From contig CANQVQ010000086.1 of assembly GCA_947627335.1 (NCBI GenBank), forward strand, positions 1 through 6,604: a DNA stretch of 6,604 bases, written 5' to 3'. The position numbers and the translations under genes are program-made. Position 1 is the stretch's first letter. Every line of letters starts with the position of its first letter. This DNA is from an uncultured Clostridia bacterium (GTDB taxonomy: Bacteria; Bacillota; Clostridia; Oscillospirales; CAG-382). This document shows positions 6,302-6,604 of the stretch, one piece after another. The notes beneath the pieces are model-generated. The model did not search any database. It saw only the letters and a list, made by a program, of their open reading frames with translations, and was not told the origin of the DNA.

Positions 6302-6604
6302 GGGATAAACCCTGAATTTTTTTGCTTTTGCACGCTTTGCGCACGGGACTGTTCGCGTGCGCGCAGGTTTTCGACGATGCGCGACCGTCCCCGCCAGGAG
6401 AACGCGAAGCGGGAGAAGGTCTCGTCGTCCATCTGTTCCACCTCGTCCGCCGTGAAGTCCCCGTGCCGGCGGTCGCGGAAGTAGGGGAGCGGGGTGGGTT
6501 CGCGGTCGCGGTTGTACGGGCAGACCTCCTGGCAACGGTCGCATCCCCACGCGACGCCGTGTTCGGTCAGCAGACGCCGTTCCGCCTCGGTCAGGCGCTT
6601 CTTC
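6298..6604 (-). CDS. queG: Probable epoxyqueuosine reductase QueG, C-terminal part only
   Basis: The frame is open from the right edge (first full codon at 6603) to TGA at 6300-6298, giving 101 residues of a protein whose start lies outside the window. It contains WGCDRCQEVCPYN (residues 19-31). The CxxCxxxCP spacing is an iron-sulfur cluster motif, and the GCDxCQxVCPxN context is that of QueG, which reduces epoxyqueuosine to queuosine in tRNA using cobalamin and two 4Fe-4S clusters. The following FAFSWRGRSRIVENL (66-80) matches the WRGR-type helix near the QueG C terminus. The last 20 or so residues are Gln/Lys/Ser-rich and poorly conserved. A different double-cluster ferredoxin-like protein remains possible because the N-terminal domain cannot be seen. 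Its end runs into the uxuA promoter, with no terminator between them. Confidence 0.78.
   Translation of the reverse strand, partial: KKRLTEAERRLLTEHGVAWGCDRCQEVCPYNRDREPTPLPYFRDRRHGDFTADEVEQMDDETFSRFAFSWRGRSRIVENLRAREQSRAQSVQKQKNSGFIP

Noticed and set aside
5307..6308. 333-codon open frame on the plus strand opposite uxuA
   Set aside because: Antisense shadow of uxuA in a GC-rich genome, with no recognisable domain and no Shine-Dalgarno support.
6302..6313. AGGG/CCCT inverted repeat beside the uxuA -35 box as an operator
   Set aside because: Only 4 bp per arm, with no symmetry continuing inward, and it lies within the queG coding end.

Overview
The window is GC-rich and coding-dense. It has strong Shine-Dalgarno sites (GGAGG, AGGAGG) and a near-consensus sigma-A promoter. 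Several proteins have Firmicutes-like versions: a roughly 354-residue mannonate dehydratase, a clostridial-looking KsgA, a GTP-type PEP carboxykinase and a DUF389 membrane protein. Together these suggest a high-GC member of the Clostridia (an Oscillospirales or Christensenellales type, possibly from a gut metagenome). That placement is inference from gene content and style, because no marker gene was compared.

Layout: nt 1-897 (+) is the 3' part of a DUF389 membrane protein gene with a coiled coil and an acidic Pro/Glu-rich tail. Nt 898-1155 is a convergent intergenic region with two adjacent stem-loops. The first is a good bidirectional terminator and the second a longer imperfect palindrome. 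Everything from 1156 to the right edge lies on the minus strand. In transcription order these are the end of a probable epoxyqueuosine reductase gene (queG, 6604-6298), uxuA (6239-5175), ksgA/rsmA (5178-4342), pckG (4316-2490) and a glycerate 2-kinase gene (2408-1156). The kinase reading frame is broken by an apparent one-base deletion near nt 1433.

A strong promoter (TTGACA, 16 nt, TATAAT with an extended TGC) sits in front of uxuA, and its -35 box contains the queG stop codon. uxuA and ksgA overlap by four bases (ATGA). Only 25 nt separate ksgA from pckG, so uxuA-ksgA-pckG look like one operon. A hairpin with a short T-run lies between pckG and the kinase and may reduce or end transcription there.

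Three of the four genes fit one theme, carbon entry into lower glycolysis. UxuA feeds hexuronates toward 2-keto-3-deoxygluconate. Glycerate 2-kinase would deliver 2-phosphoglycerate. PEP carboxykinase links PEP and oxaloacetate. KsgA, an rRNA methyltransferase, is a housekeeping gene embedded among them. I found no mobile element, CRISPR array, tRNA or rRNA, and no convincing new defence or signalling system. The items most worth checking are the kinase frameshift, the unusual operon composition, and the palindromic intergenic region.
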